64,000 nt of DNA from Bradyrhizobium canariense (lineage in GTDB: Bacteria; Pseudomonadota; Alphaproteobacteria; Rhizobiales; Xanthobacteraceae), in NCBI RefSeq assembly GCF_019402665.1, contig NZ_VSST01000027.1:1-64000 (forward strand), in the 5' to 3' direction. Positions 28,296-38,064 of this stretch are shown in pieces (the first letter of the stretch is position 1; each line of letters starts with the position of its first letter). The notes under the pieces were generated by a model. It did not search any database and was not told the DNA's origin. It saw only the letters and a program-made list of their open reading frames with translations. A program made the translations under genes and the position numbers.

Positions 28296-28736
28296 ATGAC
28301 TAATTTGACTCGCCGGCTTTTCCTGGGCGCCGCCGCGACTTCTGCGGCCGCTTTCGCTCGATTGCCGGCTCGAGCCGAGGACAGGATCGCAATGCGCGTG
28401 ACAGCGTCACCCTCGACCGAGGCCGACATGTACCGCCTGCTAGCTAGCGCTTTCGAGGCAAAGCACCCTGGCGTTTCCGTCAAAATCGACGCTAGCCAGC
28501 CAGATTGCAATGCTTTGATTCAAGCGACGCTCCGGGACAGTCTCACGGGCCAACTGGCGGATATCTCCATCCAAGACAACAACACGCTCAGGTTTTACGT
28601 GGACCGCGGTATGGCGTCGATCTCACTGACGCCCTCGATGCCAAGATCGCCGCCCCGCGCTATCGCCATCGGCCGGGTCGCTCGGACGCTTTCGCACAGG
28701 GTCTACGGCCTCCGGCTTGTGTGGTCGCGGATGTGA
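28296..28736 (+). pseudogene. ABC solute-binding protein, truncated
   Basis: The N-terminus has a Tat-type signal (TRRLFLGAAATSAAAFARLP), then a family 1 binding-protein start (MRVTASPSTEADMYRLLASA and FEAKHPGVSVKIDASQ). Homology to residue 110 or so is good, then the frame shifts near 28616 (the right frame reads GVDLTDALDAKIA) and the gene ends by 28740. About 300 residues are missing. The intact binding protein at 32653, from the same family, probably serves this transporter now. Confidence 0.7.
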
Positions 28737-28861
28737 CGAATTTCTCCATGCTTAGACAGAGCCAGATTAATTGCTGACCATAGAAAACCAGTTGCAGCGA
28801 ACCTACTTGACCGCATTCGATCGCGTCAGCGCAGGTAGGCAAGAGAAAGTGAATCCCCCTC

Positions 28862-29986
28862 ATGACCCAGTCAGCTAGTCCCATCATCGAGATGAGCCGA
28901 ACCCACCCGCCGCTCGTGTCTGCGGTTTTCGACACCGAATATCGTTCCGCAATGCAGAGTGTGCTTTCGCGTTATACGCCCAGCGAAATGGTAGGCGCGC
29001 ATCGCTGGATGGGGACCGACGCAGATCGGCGGGCGGGTGGTGTAGTTACCGGTCACCGGTTGGGAAGCATTCCAGATGCGGGCCGCGTCATCGTAACCAA
29101 CGGGACCCAGAGTGCTTTTAACATGCTGCTAGGCGGACTGGTGGGGCAAGGTAATGTGCTGGCCGTCGAAAGCCTGACCTACCCGCCAATACTTGTTCTG
29201 GCACAACGTTTCGGTTTTACACCGAAAGGAGTCGAGATGGACGAAGAGGGAGTCATTCCTGAAGCTCTCGAAGCGCTGTGCCGCAGCGATCGCCCCAAGG
29301 CACTTTATTTGCTCCCGACGCTTCAGAACCCGACGACTGCGACAATGTCGCTCGGCCGTCGTCAGGCCATCGTCGATGTAGCGCGCCGTTACGACCTGCA
29401 GATCCTCGAAGACGATATCTATAGCCTCTTGCCGCAAGATTTACCGCCCCCGATCTCAGCGCTGGCGCCTGAGCGTTCGTGGTACATGCTGGGCGTCGCC
29501 AAGACAATAGCGGCGGGTATGAAGATCGCCTATCTGGTTGCCCCAAGTGCGGCCTTGGGCGAAGCTCAGTTCTGGCCCGGCGTTCGCGCGACATTCTGGA
29601 TGGCTGCGCCGATCAGCGCGGCAGTCTCGACGCAAATGATTGAAACTGGCGGAGCGAAGCGGATCATCGATGCGGTTCGTCAGGAGATGGTCACGCGTCA
29701 CCAGATCGTCCGGCCGTTGTTGTCAAAAACAGATTTCGTGACAAAAGACGGCGCATTGCATGTTTGGATCAGACTACCGCAATCGGCATACGCCTCCGAG
29801 CTGGCCGCCGCCATCCGTGTGCAGGGCGTCAGTGTAGGGACTGCCGATCCTTACGTGCTGCCCGGCGAAGTCGTCCCGCAAGCCATTCGTATTGGTATAG
29901 GTCACGCGAAGTCCCAAGAAGAGCTCGAAAACGCCACACGGATCATTGCCGAGTGCCATGACGACATAGTTAACGCAGCGCGCTGA
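28862..29986 (+). CDS. MocR-like aminotransferase without DNA-binding domain (first copy)
   Basis: 374-residue fold-type I PLP enzyme like the aminotransferase half of MocR regulators: HRWMGTDADRRAGG, LQNPTTATMSLGRRQAIVDV, and the PLP lysine in GVAKTIAAGMKIAYLVAP. No GntR-type HTH precedes it. It is closely related to the enzyme at 50478 (shared RATxWMAxPISAA and HRWMGxxxDR). Substrate unknown. It is first in the right-hand part of the catabolic locus, followed by an oxidase relic. Alternatively a 2-aminoadipate-type transaminase. Confidence 0.8.
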   Translation: MTQSASPIIEMSRTHPPLVSAVFDTEYRSAMQSVLSRYTPSEMVGAHRWMGTDADRRAGGVVTGHRLGSIPDAGRVIVTNGTQSAFNMLLGGLVGQGNVLAVESLTYPPILVLAQRFGFTPKGVEMDEEGVIPEALEALCRSDRPKALYLLPTLQNPTTATMSLGRRQAIVDVARRYDLQILEDDIYSLLPQDLPPPISALAPERSWYMLGVAKTIAAGMKIAYLVAPSAALGEAQFWPGVRATFWMAAPISAAVSTQMIETGGAKRIIDAVRQEMVTRHQIVRPLLSKTDFVTKDGALHVWIRLPQSAYASELAAAIRVQGVSVGTADPYVLPGEVVPQAIRIGIGHAKSQEELENATRIIAECHDDIVNAAR

Positions 29987-30041
29987 GAGGGAGCCAAGGA
30001 AAGGACCTCGTCATCGAGATCAACGAGAAGGAATAATCGGA

Positions 30042-31015
30042 ATGACAATGAACCAGATGACCGTAGCGGTGCTTAGTCTCCGTGCCATGGGGAGTGCTGC
30101 TGCGGCGACTCTGGCGCGACGCGGCTGCAGGGTGATCGGCTTCGAACAGTACTGGCGAGCCCATAATCGGGGGGCGAGCCACAGAGACACACGCGCGATC
30201 CGCAAGGCCTATGTGCGGGAGGAGCAATATGCTCCGCTCGTGCTGGACTCTTATGAGCTCTGTCGTCGCCCGGAGAGGACAGCGGCGCCGAGCTACTTCG
30301 CGACATCGGCGGCCTCGTTGTCGCGGCGGCAGGCGAGCGAACCCTGAGCAGTTCAATTGCGACCGCGACGAGATACGGAATATCCCATGAAGTGTTGGAC
30401 CGGCAGAGGTAACGAGGCGCTGGCCGACCATGTACCCGCCAGCCGGCACTGCGAACTTCTTCGAGCAAAGCCAATCCATCATGCCACTGGAAAAAACCGT
30501 CGCCACCGATATCGAGATGGCGGTCCGGCACGGGGCGGAGCTTCATTTCGATATGCCCATCATGTCTTGGAAGCAACGTCAAACGGTGTTGAAGCCTCCA
30601 CCGGGGAAACGATTCCGATCAAAGCTGAGCGCCTGTTCCAGGTCTGGGTGAAACCAGATGACCAGATTGCAGCCTTTTCAGTCAAACACCATTCGCGGTG
30701 GGTGCTGGAAGATAACGGAAGAAGGTCGGCCAATGCTTTTCCCATTCTTTAACGGCGGGACGCCATTAAAATGGCCTTCACTTGCCGGAATAGCTGCGAT
30801 CCAAACAATCTCGAAAGAGCGGCCCTGCTTGGCGAGGTCGAGAGCCTGGTTAATTTTATGGCGCAGCTGGTCTCATCGCTTCGCGGCAAAGGGGCGTCCC
30901 GGTTTGCTGTCTGCTTTTCGGGAAAGGCCGGGGACGACAATTTCACTATCGGAACGCATCCCGCGCGATATCAGCCTGCTTGATCCAAACCGCTTAGTGC
31001 CATCAGATTTGGAAG
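30042..31015 (+). pseudogene. FAD-dependent amine oxidase (SolA-like), decayed
   Basis: It starts MTMNQMTVAVLSLRAMGSAA, the FAD-binding beginning of sarcosine or N-methyltryptophan oxidases, with GASHRDTRAIRKAYVREEQY matching the G-x-S-x-G-x-x-R-x-x-R-x-x-Y block. Later pieces are split over three frames: IGGLVVAAAGERTL near 30305, HHSRWVLEDNGR near 30690 and ISLLDPNRLV near 30970. Several indels. It suggests that the original pathway included an oxidative deamination or N-demethylation step. Confidence 0.65.
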
Positions 31016-31021
31016 GCTTTG

Positions 31022-32518
31022 ATGACATTGCCCGAGTATAAGTTCTTGATTGTCAGCTTCGACGGCCTCCGCCCCGATTTGATTGACGCCGTCCAAACAC
31101 CAAATCTAGCCCGGTTGCAAAGGCTCGGATCAACGTTAGCCGCGCAGCGGACGATCTATCCAAGTGAAACACGGGTGGCTTTCCCGAGCTTGGTGGCCGG
31201 TGCCACTTCGAGCCGGCACGGAATGGTCGGCAACAAGTATTTCGACCGGGCCATCGACCCACAGCGTTATGTGGACACTGCGGACGCCACGCTTCTCGAC
31301 CGGCTAAATCGCGATAGCGGCGGCATGCTGATGACCGCTCCTACCCTCGGTGAAATCCTTGGTCGTGCAGGCAAGAGTGTAGCGGTTTTAGCGACCAACA
31401 CTCCGGGCACAACTCGCCTCTTCCACCACAAGGCGGAGGACTTTGGCCATATCCGCATCTCCGGACACTTCCCGGAAGCTTGCACCCCCGAGACGGCCCT
31501 TTTGGAAATCACAAATCGCTTCGGCCCTCTACCCCCGGTGCCCCCTCAGGGTGAACCGGACATCGAAGCGCAGACACTCATTACATCCGTCTTTCTCGAG
31601 CACATCTGGCCGAAGTGTGCGCCGGACGTCACAGTGCTGTCCTATGGCGAGCCGGACACTGCCTCGCATTTCAACGGGACCGGCGGTGCGAAGACCCGTC
31701 TGGCGATCGCCTATTGCGATGCGGAGTTCGGGCGCGTCCTCGACTGGTGGGAGGCCGAAGGCAGGGCTGCGGGCGTGCAGATCGTCGCGCTTTCGGATCA
31801 CGGTCATATCACCGCCCATACGCGAGTTTCGGTCGCCGATAGTTTGAAGTGCGTAGGCTTCAACCCGGCAACGGCTCCTGGATCAGGTGTGGACGTCGTT
31901 GTGGTGCCAGGACAGGTTGGGGCGTTGTATCTGAGTGAACGATCCACAACGCAGCTAAAACGAATTGTTAAAGCGCTGATCGAGCAATCTTGGGTTGGTC
32001 CAATCTTCACGATGGGTAGAAACGAGGTGGAAGGGGTAGCTCCCGGAAGTTTTGCCAGCAGTATCGTTTTTGCCGATCACGCTCGCGCACCTGATGTGTA
32101 TTTCTGTTTCCGCGCTGACGACAGTATCGATGAATTCGGATTGGTCGGCGGCACATTCTACGACAACGACCGGCGTCCAGGGCTCGGAGTCCACGGTGGT
32201 TTGCATCCCAAAGAGTTATCTTCGGTCGGGATACTGGCAGGGTCCGCCTTCCACACAAGTAATTATACCTCCCTGACCCCCTCAGGCGTTTGTGACATTG
32301 TCCCGACCATTCTCTCACTATTGGGACTGCCTGCGCCAAGTGGGATGACTGGACGGGTTCTGCGTGAATTGTTGGTCGACTCCGAAACAAGCCCATCATC
32401 CCCATTAGCAGCACCTGAACGGTTTGAAACGGGGCTAAACGGCTATCGCCAACAGCTGCGGCGAATAAGCGTCGGGCGTACGACATACTTGGAAGGCGGG
32501 TGGGTGTGCGTGAGTTAA
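31022..32518 (+). CDS. Alkaline-phosphatase-superfamily phosphodiesterase (NPP-like)
   Basis: 498 residues. Metal-site motifs of the type I phosphodiesterase/nucleotide pyrophosphatase family are present: FDGLRPD (Asp near 14), the nucleophile region YPSETRVAFPS, SDHGH and GVHGGLHP. The family splits phospho- or phosphono-diesters, and it includes phosphonoacetate hydrolase. ATG 31022 has GGAAGG just upstream. No signal peptide, so cytosolic. In this locus it may release a phosphonate from its ester after import. A phosphonoacetate hydrolase-like C-P hydrolase is the alternative. Confidence 0.78.
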   Translation: MTLPEYKFLIVSFDGLRPDLIDAVQTPNLARLQRLGSTLAAQRTIYPSETRVAFPSLVAGATSSRHGMVGNKYFDRAIDPQRYVDTADATLLDRLNRDSGGMLMTAPTLGEILGRAGKSVAVLATNTPGTTRLFHHKAEDFGHIRISGHFPEACTPETALLEITNRFGPLPPVPPQGEPDIEAQTLITSVFLEHIWPKCAPDVTVLSYGEPDTASHFNGTGGAKTRLAIAYCDAEFGRVLDWWEAEGRAAGVQIVALSDHGHITAHTRVSVADSLKCVGFNPATAPGSGVDVVVVPGQVGALYLSERSTTQLKRIVKALIEQSWVGPIFTMGRNEVEGVAPGSFASSIVFADHARAPDVYFCFRADDSIDEFGLVGGTFYDNDRRPGLGVHGGLHPKELSSVGILAGSAFHTSNYTSLTPSGVCDIVPTILSLLGLPAPSGMTGRVLRELLVDSETSPSSPLAAPERFETGLNGYRQQLRRISVGRTTYLEGGWVCVS

Positions 32519-32652
32519 ATGGATCACCTCCCGTGCAAGTAAGAATGCCGCAGGAACAATCACTCAATGCGGCTGTCTATAAATCAAAAACCGTGAAAAC
32601 TGCCTGCCATCCAAGGTTTGGACATGGCTCGCCTAAACGTGGAGTAGTTACG

Positions 32653-33924
32653 ATGAGGAACCACTTGAAAATATTGTGCTGGGCGATGGCCTCATTATTA
32701 CCGATGACAGCTGCCGTGTATTCTGCGGATGTTACAACGCTTAGCCTTAGCTACTCTGATCCAAGCACTAATCAAAAAGCCGTTGAAGCAATATCCGAAG
32801 CATTCATGCAGAAGAACCCGGACATAAGATTAAAGATAGATGCGCCAATTCGTGAGCACGCCGAACTGTTGCAAAACACCCTTCGAAGCGCAATCATCGG
32901 TGACACTGTAGATGTTTCATTTCAGGGCTTGCAAAACATTCCAATCCTCGCTGAAAGAGGCTTGGCCGTCCCACTCAATAAATTCATCTCCGAACTTAAG
33001 GGCCCCGATCAGCTTCTTCCATCGGTAAGCTCCATGGTGACCTACAACGGACAAACGGTAGGCTTGCCGTTTACGGTAAGTATGCCCATCGCCTATTATA
33101 ATGTCGATTTAGTCAAGGATGCGGGAGGCGATCCGCAGAAGCTTCCTAGCAGTTGGAAAGATCTATTGGCCTTGTGCAACAAGATCGCCAATATCAAGCC
33201 AAAAATCGTCGGATGCCACATCGAATACGATTCATCAGGCAATTATACCTACCAAACATTGATCGATAGTTTTGGTGGCTCAATGATGAACGATGACCGA
33301 AACACGGTAGAATTCAACAACGACAAGGGCCTGCGTGCCCTGGAGATCCTTCGGGAGTTCGGAAACGCCGGTATGATTGATATGACCCGGGATCAGGCTC
33401 GGCAGAACTTCGCGGCCGGGAATGTGGGCATTCACTTGGGTGTCGACTCTTTATATGATTCCTTCGCAAGCCAATCCAAGGGAAGATTTGAATTGGCTTT
33501 GGGGATCACACCTATTTCTTCACCCGACGGGCGGTTGCCAGCTGGAGGCGTAGGCATCGTGATGCTTACCAAGGATCCTAAAAAGCAGGATGCGACATGG
33601 CGATTCATACGGTTTGCGACGTGTAAAGAGGGGCAGCTGATCGTTCTCAATAAAACTGGAAATGCGCCGATTGACCCGAGAATCTTCCGGGATGAGCTGG
33701 CGATGAAATCCGTCGATCCTGCCCGCCGGGAACGGCTTGCGCAAATTACACGTGTCAATCAGATAGATAAAATGACGGCATGGCAGTCATTTGCCAGCCC
33801 GAATGCATCCAGGATAGTGGAAGCCGTCAAAACGGATCTGCAGGCTGTCGTTACGTTGCGGAAGAGCCCGGATGAAGCGCTCTCTTCGATGGCCGCCGAG
33901 ACCAACGAGTCGTTGGCCAAATGA
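32653..33924 (+). CDS. ABC solute-binding protein, CUT1 family
   Basis: 423 residues with a signal peptide (MRNHLKILCWAMASLLPMTA, cleaved near AVYSA) and a family 1 extracellular binding fold (SEAFMQKNPDIRLKIDA, NIPILAERGLAVPLNKF, GQTVGLPFTVSMPIAYYNVD). GGAG lies 8 nt before ATG 32653. It is visibly more AT-rich than the transporter genes. There is no permease next to it, so it probably delivers substrate to the transporter at 25256-28253, whose own binding protein is truncated. Confidence 0.85.
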   Translation: MRNHLKILCWAMASLLPMTAAVYSADVTTLSLSYSDPSTNQKAVEAISEAFMQKNPDIRLKIDAPIREHAELLQNTLRSAIIGDTVDVSFQGLQNIPILAERGLAVPLNKFISELKGPDQLLPSVSSMVTYNGQTVGLPFTVSMPIAYYNVDLVKDAGGDPQKLPSSWKDLLALCNKIANIKPKIVGCHIEYDSSGNYTYQTLIDSFGGSMMNDDRNTVEFNNDKGLRALEILREFGNAGMIDMTRDQARQNFAAGNVGIHLGVDSLYDSFASQSKGRFELALGITPISSPDGRLPAGGVGIVMLTKDPKKQDATWRFIRFATCKEGQLIVLNKTGNAPIDPRIFRDELAMKSVDPARRERLAQITRVNQIDKMTAWQSFASPNASRIVEAVKTDLQAVVTLRKSPDEALSSMAAETNESLAK

Positions 33925-33977
33925 GCGGAAGAATTCCCGTTTGACATTTAGACTCTCTCTTGAATTGGAAGATAAAC

Positions 33978-35075
33978 GTGCTCGCTCCACTCACAACGCA
34001 AATTGTTGGCAGCTACACTAAGCCAAAATGGCTGATCCGCTATGAACGTGCTTTCCGATTCGATGAATCCGCATGGCGGGTCGAAAGAGATGCTCGCGAC
34101 CAAGCTCTTGATGACGCCGTGTGCCTGGCAGTCTTTGACCAGGAACGGGCTGGGCTGGATCTGCTGACGGACGGGGAAGCCAGGCGTGTCGCCTATGATC
34201 GTTATATTTATGCGAAACTTGACGGCATCGATTCTAAGAGTTTAGGACGACGCGAGATGCCGCAGGCACTGAATCCTGTGTGGCGGGCTACGAGAGCCAA
34301 TACCGTCGAGGAACGTAATAAGGTACAAACTGAACTACCGCGCGTGGTAGCACCGGTGAGATGGCGTGAGCCGATTACAGTTGGTGACCTGGAGTTTGCC
34401 AAGAAACTTACATCTAGGCCGCTCAAGGCTACGATCGTTGGCCCTCTGACAATCATGTCGCGCATTCTCGACGAATACTATGGCGACGAAAGGCGCCTGA
34501 TTCACGCGCTCGCAAGCGCACTCAACAAGGAACTGCGAGCTCTTCAGGATGCAGGTACCTCAGTTTTACATGTAGACGAGCCGATCTTTCACTTCTTTCC
34601 TGAGAAGGCCGAAAAGATTGGGATGGCGGCAATTGAGGAACTGGCCGACGGGATATCGGTGCCACTGATTCTCAACACGAATTATGGATCGTCATACGGT
34701 TCGGTTGAAAAGAGGCCACATGATGGGTATCGCCAAGTCCTCAGCATCATGTCGAAGATCGTTGGCATTGATGCGATCAGTCTCGAATATGAGGAGCCGG
34801 GATACACTGGCGAAATGTTGACTGCCTGCGGTGACAAGCACGTGGTTTTGGGCCTGCTAAACCTCGGTAAGACGGAGATCGAAACTCCCGAGCACATTGC
34901 CGCCCGCATTCGCGACGCATTGAAGTTTGTTCCTTTAGAGCGCCTTCATCCAACCAATGATGGTGGGTTCTGGCATGTTCAGAAAGATGTTGCCTTCGCT
35001 AAAATGAAAGCTCTGGTCGATGGCACACGGATCATTCGTTCTGAGTATAAGGCCGAACTCGCTGCGCGGAGGTAA
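33978..35075 (+). CDS. MetE-like (cobalamin-independent methionine synthase fold) protein
   Basis: 365 residues resembling the C-terminal barrel of MetE: IVGSYTKPKWL, GLDLLTDGEARR, KATIVGPLTIMSRI, VLHVDEPIFHF, ISLEYEEPGY and LGLLNLGKTEIETPEHIAAR. The zinc ligands of methionine synthase are not evident: where MetE has H-x-C, this has LNTNYGSS, and where MetE has NPDCGL, this has HPTNDGG. It is therefore unlikely to be a methionine synthase and may do another C1 or C-C step. GTG 33978 is chosen for GGAAG 7 nt upstream. It forms an operon with the neighbours. Confidence 0.7.
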   Translation: MLAPLTTQIVGSYTKPKWLIRYERAFRFDESAWRVERDARDQALDDAVCLAVFDQERAGLDLLTDGEARRVAYDRYIYAKLDGIDSKSLGRREMPQALNPVWRATRANTVEERNKVQTELPRVVAPVRWREPITVGDLEFAKKLTSRPLKATIVGPLTIMSRILDEYYGDERRLIHALASALNKELRALQDAGTSVLHVDEPIFHFFPEKAEKIGMAAIEELADGISVPLILNTNYGSSYGSVEKRPHDGYRQVLSIMSKIVGIDAISLEYEEPGYTGEMLTACGDKHVVLGLLNLGKTEIETPEHIAARIRDALKFVPLERLHPTNDGGFWHVQKDVAFAKMKALVDGTRIIRSEYKAELAARR

Positions 35076-35079
35076 GCGC

Positions 35080-35850
35080 TTGTCCAACTCGAAGTCCTGC
35101 ATCAAAATCTGTGGAACCGGCTCGAAGATACTATTGTTTGTTCATGGATTTGGTGACGATAGTACGGCATTTTCGAATCTTGTGGAGACACAACTTGCGG
35201 AGTATTTCAGGCTCGTACTTGTTGATTTGCCAGGCTTCGGATCCAACACGACTGGCAATCTGGTTCTGCCACCGCCGCAGTATGGAGCCTATTTGGCGAA
35301 GTTAACTAGGGAGCTATTTTCTGGTTGCCAGATCGGTGTTGTTGCTCACTCTGTAGGATCGATTATCGCGATTGATGCAATCAGGTGGCTAGGTGACTGC
35401 TTTTCCGGCTTATTCTCAATTGAAGGCAATCTGACGCGGTACGACCTATTCTTAACCAGCAAGGTGGCCGTCCGTAGTGATCCGGAATCATCCAAGATCG
35501 CGTTCTTGCGCGAACTCAGCGAGATGCACAAAGACAATCCTGTTATGGGTCGATATATGCAAGCTGTTATGAAGGCCGACGCTTACAGTCTATGGCATCT
35601 CGCGAAGTATGTCGTCCGATCGAGCGAGGGTGACAATCCAGGGCTGTCCCTTCTGGCGCTTGAGCATCCTTATCTTTTCTACTGGAACCCGGAAAACACC
35701 TCTACGGAAACGGCAAGATGGATCTCAGAAAATCGGATAGCGGACCGAAAGTTTTATGGTGCCAGTCATTGGCCAATGGTTGACGATACGACGCAAACTG
35801 CCTCAGTGATTGCTGAATTCTACCATTCGGCCACGAAACGACTTACCTGA
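35080..35850 (+). CDS. Alpha/beta hydrolase
   Basis: 256 residues. Oxyanion LFVHGFGDDSTAF, the nucleophile in VVAHSVGSIIAID (Ser near 89), and a C-terminal histidine in GASHWPMVDD. TTG 35080 is selected because GGAGG lies 7 nt before it; the gene starts 5 nt after the MetE-like stop. It is cytosolic and could hydrolyse an ester or amide of the imported compound. It is the last gene of the rightward string. Confidence 0.8.
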   Translation: MSNSKSCIKICGTGSKILLFVHGFGDDSTAFSNLVETQLAEYFRLVLVDLPGFGSNTTGNLVLPPPQYGAYLAKLTRELFSGCQIGVVAHSVGSIIAIDAIRWLGDCFSGLFSIEGNLTRYDLFLTSKVAVRSDPESSKIAFLRELSEMHKDNPVMGRYMQAVMKADAYSLWHLAKYVVRSSEGDNPGLSLLALEHPYLFYWNPENTSTETARWISENRIADRKFYGASHWPMVDDTTQTASVIAEFYHSATKRLT

Positions 35851-36148
35851 CCGTCATCAGATGAGTGCGACGCGGTGCCATACTCACGCCGGGTAGTCGT
35901 CCGTTTTTTAATCGCGGGCACGGTGTCAACCCCGATAGACAAAAATGATCCGCTGCCGGGTTCATGGTTCTTTCCGCGGTCGTCTCTATGCAGGAGCGCC
36001 GCATGATGGCGTTCAAAAGGCGTGGCATCTCGATGTGAAGAGCGCGGTGCGTAAAGCCCGCAGGGACGACTTCGAGATTGCCCACACCTTCGTCCCGGCA
36101 GGGAGGCTTGTTCCGCCGAAGGCGGATCCGGGTTGGTTTAAGACTGGT

Positions 36149-37174
36149 TCATGCGGTGCGCATCTCTGCCTGGAATTCGGTGCCGTCGGTCCAGATAGCA
36201 TGGAGGATGACAGCCATTTTGCGAGCCACGGCAACCTTGGCCTTTTTGGCGCCGATGCGTTTGGCCAGCTTGCTGCCCCAGCGCTTGAGCGCAGAACCTC
36301 GCCTGACAACGGTCAGCAGGACGTTCGCGGCCTCGAACAGATAAGTTCGCATCTGGTGGTTGCCGCGCTTGGAGATGCGGCCAGTACGATCCATCTCGCC
36401 GGATTGATAACGTCTTGGTGTCAGGCCTAGATAGGCACCCACGTCGGCGGAATGTCTGAAGCGAGTGGGGTTGTCGATGGTTACGACGAAGGACAGGGCA
36501 GTCAGGGGACCGATACCGGGAACGGTCATCATTCGCCGAACAGTTTGGTCGCCTTTTGCCACTGCCAGGAGCTGTCGATCGAACCTCTCAATTTGCTCGG
36601 TCAAACAGGACTGGGCAAGGACCAGCGGTGCGAAAATGTCTTGTAAATCCGGCGCTTCAGCAAGCACGGCGTCGATTTTGCGAGCCAAGTTCGTCGAGCC
36701 GGCCTTGCCGAGCACTATTCCCAACCCCTTGCACAGACCTCGCATTTGGTTGTCAATATCTCGCCGCAGATTCACCAGCTTGGTTCGAGCCGCCAGCATC
36801 GAACGGGTTTTCCAGCTCTCCGCCCCCTTCACGGCAGCTTCCCGATACCATCCCATGCGGGCCATTTCGGCCAACCCCTTGGCGTCGTTGTGGTCCGACT
36901 TGTTGATGCGCATCGATAACGCTGCGTTGGCATGACGCGCATCAAGGCAAATGACCGGAAAGCCCAGCGCCTTGAGTTGGTGCCAAAGCCAGTTCGATAG
37001 CGAGCCTGTTTCAAAAACGATCCGCTCAGCATTGTCGGCATGACGTCGCAAGAGTTTAGCGATGGCCTCTGGATTGGTGGGCACGCAACCTTCGAATGTC
37101 ACGCTGCCGGTCTGGTCCAAAACGCAAATGCTGGTTTCTTCCATAGAGATGTCCAGACCTACGTACTGCTTCAT
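36149..37174 (-). CDS. IS110-family transposase
   Basis: 341 residues, intact. The N-terminal RuvC-like DEDD domain starts YVGLDISMEETSICVLDQTG with FETGSLSNWLWHQLKALG and DHNDAKGLAEMARMGWYREA. The C-terminal transposase_20 domain holds VPGIGPLTALSFV, GAYLGLTPRRYQSG and RGNHQMRTYLFEAANVLL, including the catalytic serine region. It is likely active. IS110 elements encode a guide-like bridge RNA in a non-coding end, so see 37175-37430. Confidence 0.9.
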   Translation of the reverse strand: MKQYVGLDISMEETSICVLDQTGSVTFEGCVPTNPEAIAKLLRRHADNAERIVFETGSLSNWLWHQLKALGFPVICLDARHANAALSMRINKSDHNDAKGLAEMARMGWYREAAVKGAESWKTRSMLAARTKLVNLRRDIDNQMRGLCKGLGIVLGKAGSTNLARKIDAVLAEAPDLQDIFAPLVLAQSCLTEQIERFDRQLLAVAKGDQTVRRMMTVPGIGPLTALSFVVTIDNPTRFRHSADVGAYLGLTPRRYQSGEMDRTGRISKRGNHQMRTYLFEAANVLLTVVRRGSALKRWGSKLAKRIGAKKAKVAVARKMAVILHAIWTDGTEFQAEMRTA

Positions 37175-37430
37175 AGCGCTGCTCCCTTTCGATAATCCGC
37201 TAAGGCCGATCCTAACAACCCTCGTGTCCTCAAGAAGACGTCAGCCGCGATTACGCCATGTGAACAAGCTTCTAAGCGATTGAGCAAGAGTCTGTTTTTT
37301 GGATTCGATGCGGTTTGAAATTGCAGGGAATGGGAGGTTGAGGCCGCCAAACCCAGCAATTTCGTTTTTGGATTGAACGAAGCCGCTGTGGCGGCGTGCG
37401 TGGCGAGGTGGCGTAGATCGCCTCCTGGCT
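37175..37430 (-). ncRNA. Candidate IS110 bridge RNA region
   Basis: The non-coding stretch directly upstream of the IS110 transposase has no open frame of note. In IS110-group elements this left end encodes the bridge RNA that pairs with target and donor DNA. The position is inferred from family knowledge; I did not fold it. Confidence 0.3.
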
Positions 37431-37475
37431 GAGAGGATGGGGTGTTGGATCCCCCCTCAGAACAGGAGTATTGAG

Positions 37476-38064
37476 ATGGCCGATTTGAGCCCTCTTCGCC
37501 GCCGCATGATCGAGGACATGACAGTCCGCAATCTGTCGCCGGCGACGCAGCGATCCTACATCAGCGCGGTTTCGAAGTTCAGCCGCTATTTCGGCCGATC
37601 GCCTGACCGGTTAGAGCTGGAAGACGTCGGGGCCATCCAAATGCATCTGGTCTCGACCGGCATCTCATGGCCGCGCTGGACCAGATTGTCTGTGCGCTAC
37701 GGTTTTTCTACGGCGTCACGCTCGGCGAGGCGCTCATCCCCATGCGCGAGAGCCCCGCAAGCTGCCAGTCGTTCTCAGCGCCGACGAAGTGATGCAGTTC
37801 CACGACGCGGTGTCGCGCCTGAAGAGCCGCGCCGCGCTCACCACCGCCTATGCGGTCAGGCTCAGAGCCTCCGAGGTCGCGGGACTGCGGATCGAGGACA
37901 TCGACAGCGTTATCCGCTGGTCGCAATGCAGCGCGTCAACTGGATTGTTCACGCCAAGCGGCCCTTCAGCGGACCCGCACAGGTGCTGGCCTATCTCGGC
38001 CGCTACACCCATCGCGTCGCGATCGCCAACAGCCGGCTCGTAGCACTCGACAACGATCATGTCG
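37476..38064 (+). mobile_element. IS91-type element relic (recombinase plus transposase end)
   Basis: It opens with a tyrosine recombinase N-terminus (MADLSPLRRRMIEDMTVRNL, SPATQRSYISAVSKFSRYFG), shifted near 37675. It jumps at about 37922 to the C-terminal part of an IS91-type Y1 transposase (QRVNWIVHAKRPFSGPAQVL, AYLGRYTHRVAIANSRL). A deletion fused the two genes, and an IS66 element cuts it at 38065. Confidence 0.7.

Noticed and set aside
28802..28838. Inverted repeat CCTAC/GTAGG before the MocR-like aminotransferase as a regulator site or fourth shared element
   Set aside because: The arms are only 5-6 bp and the ATTCGAT inside aligns poorly with the three shared elements.
33978..35075. 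Methionine synthase MetE
   Set aside because: The zinc ligands are not found and the protein lacks the N-terminal barrel.
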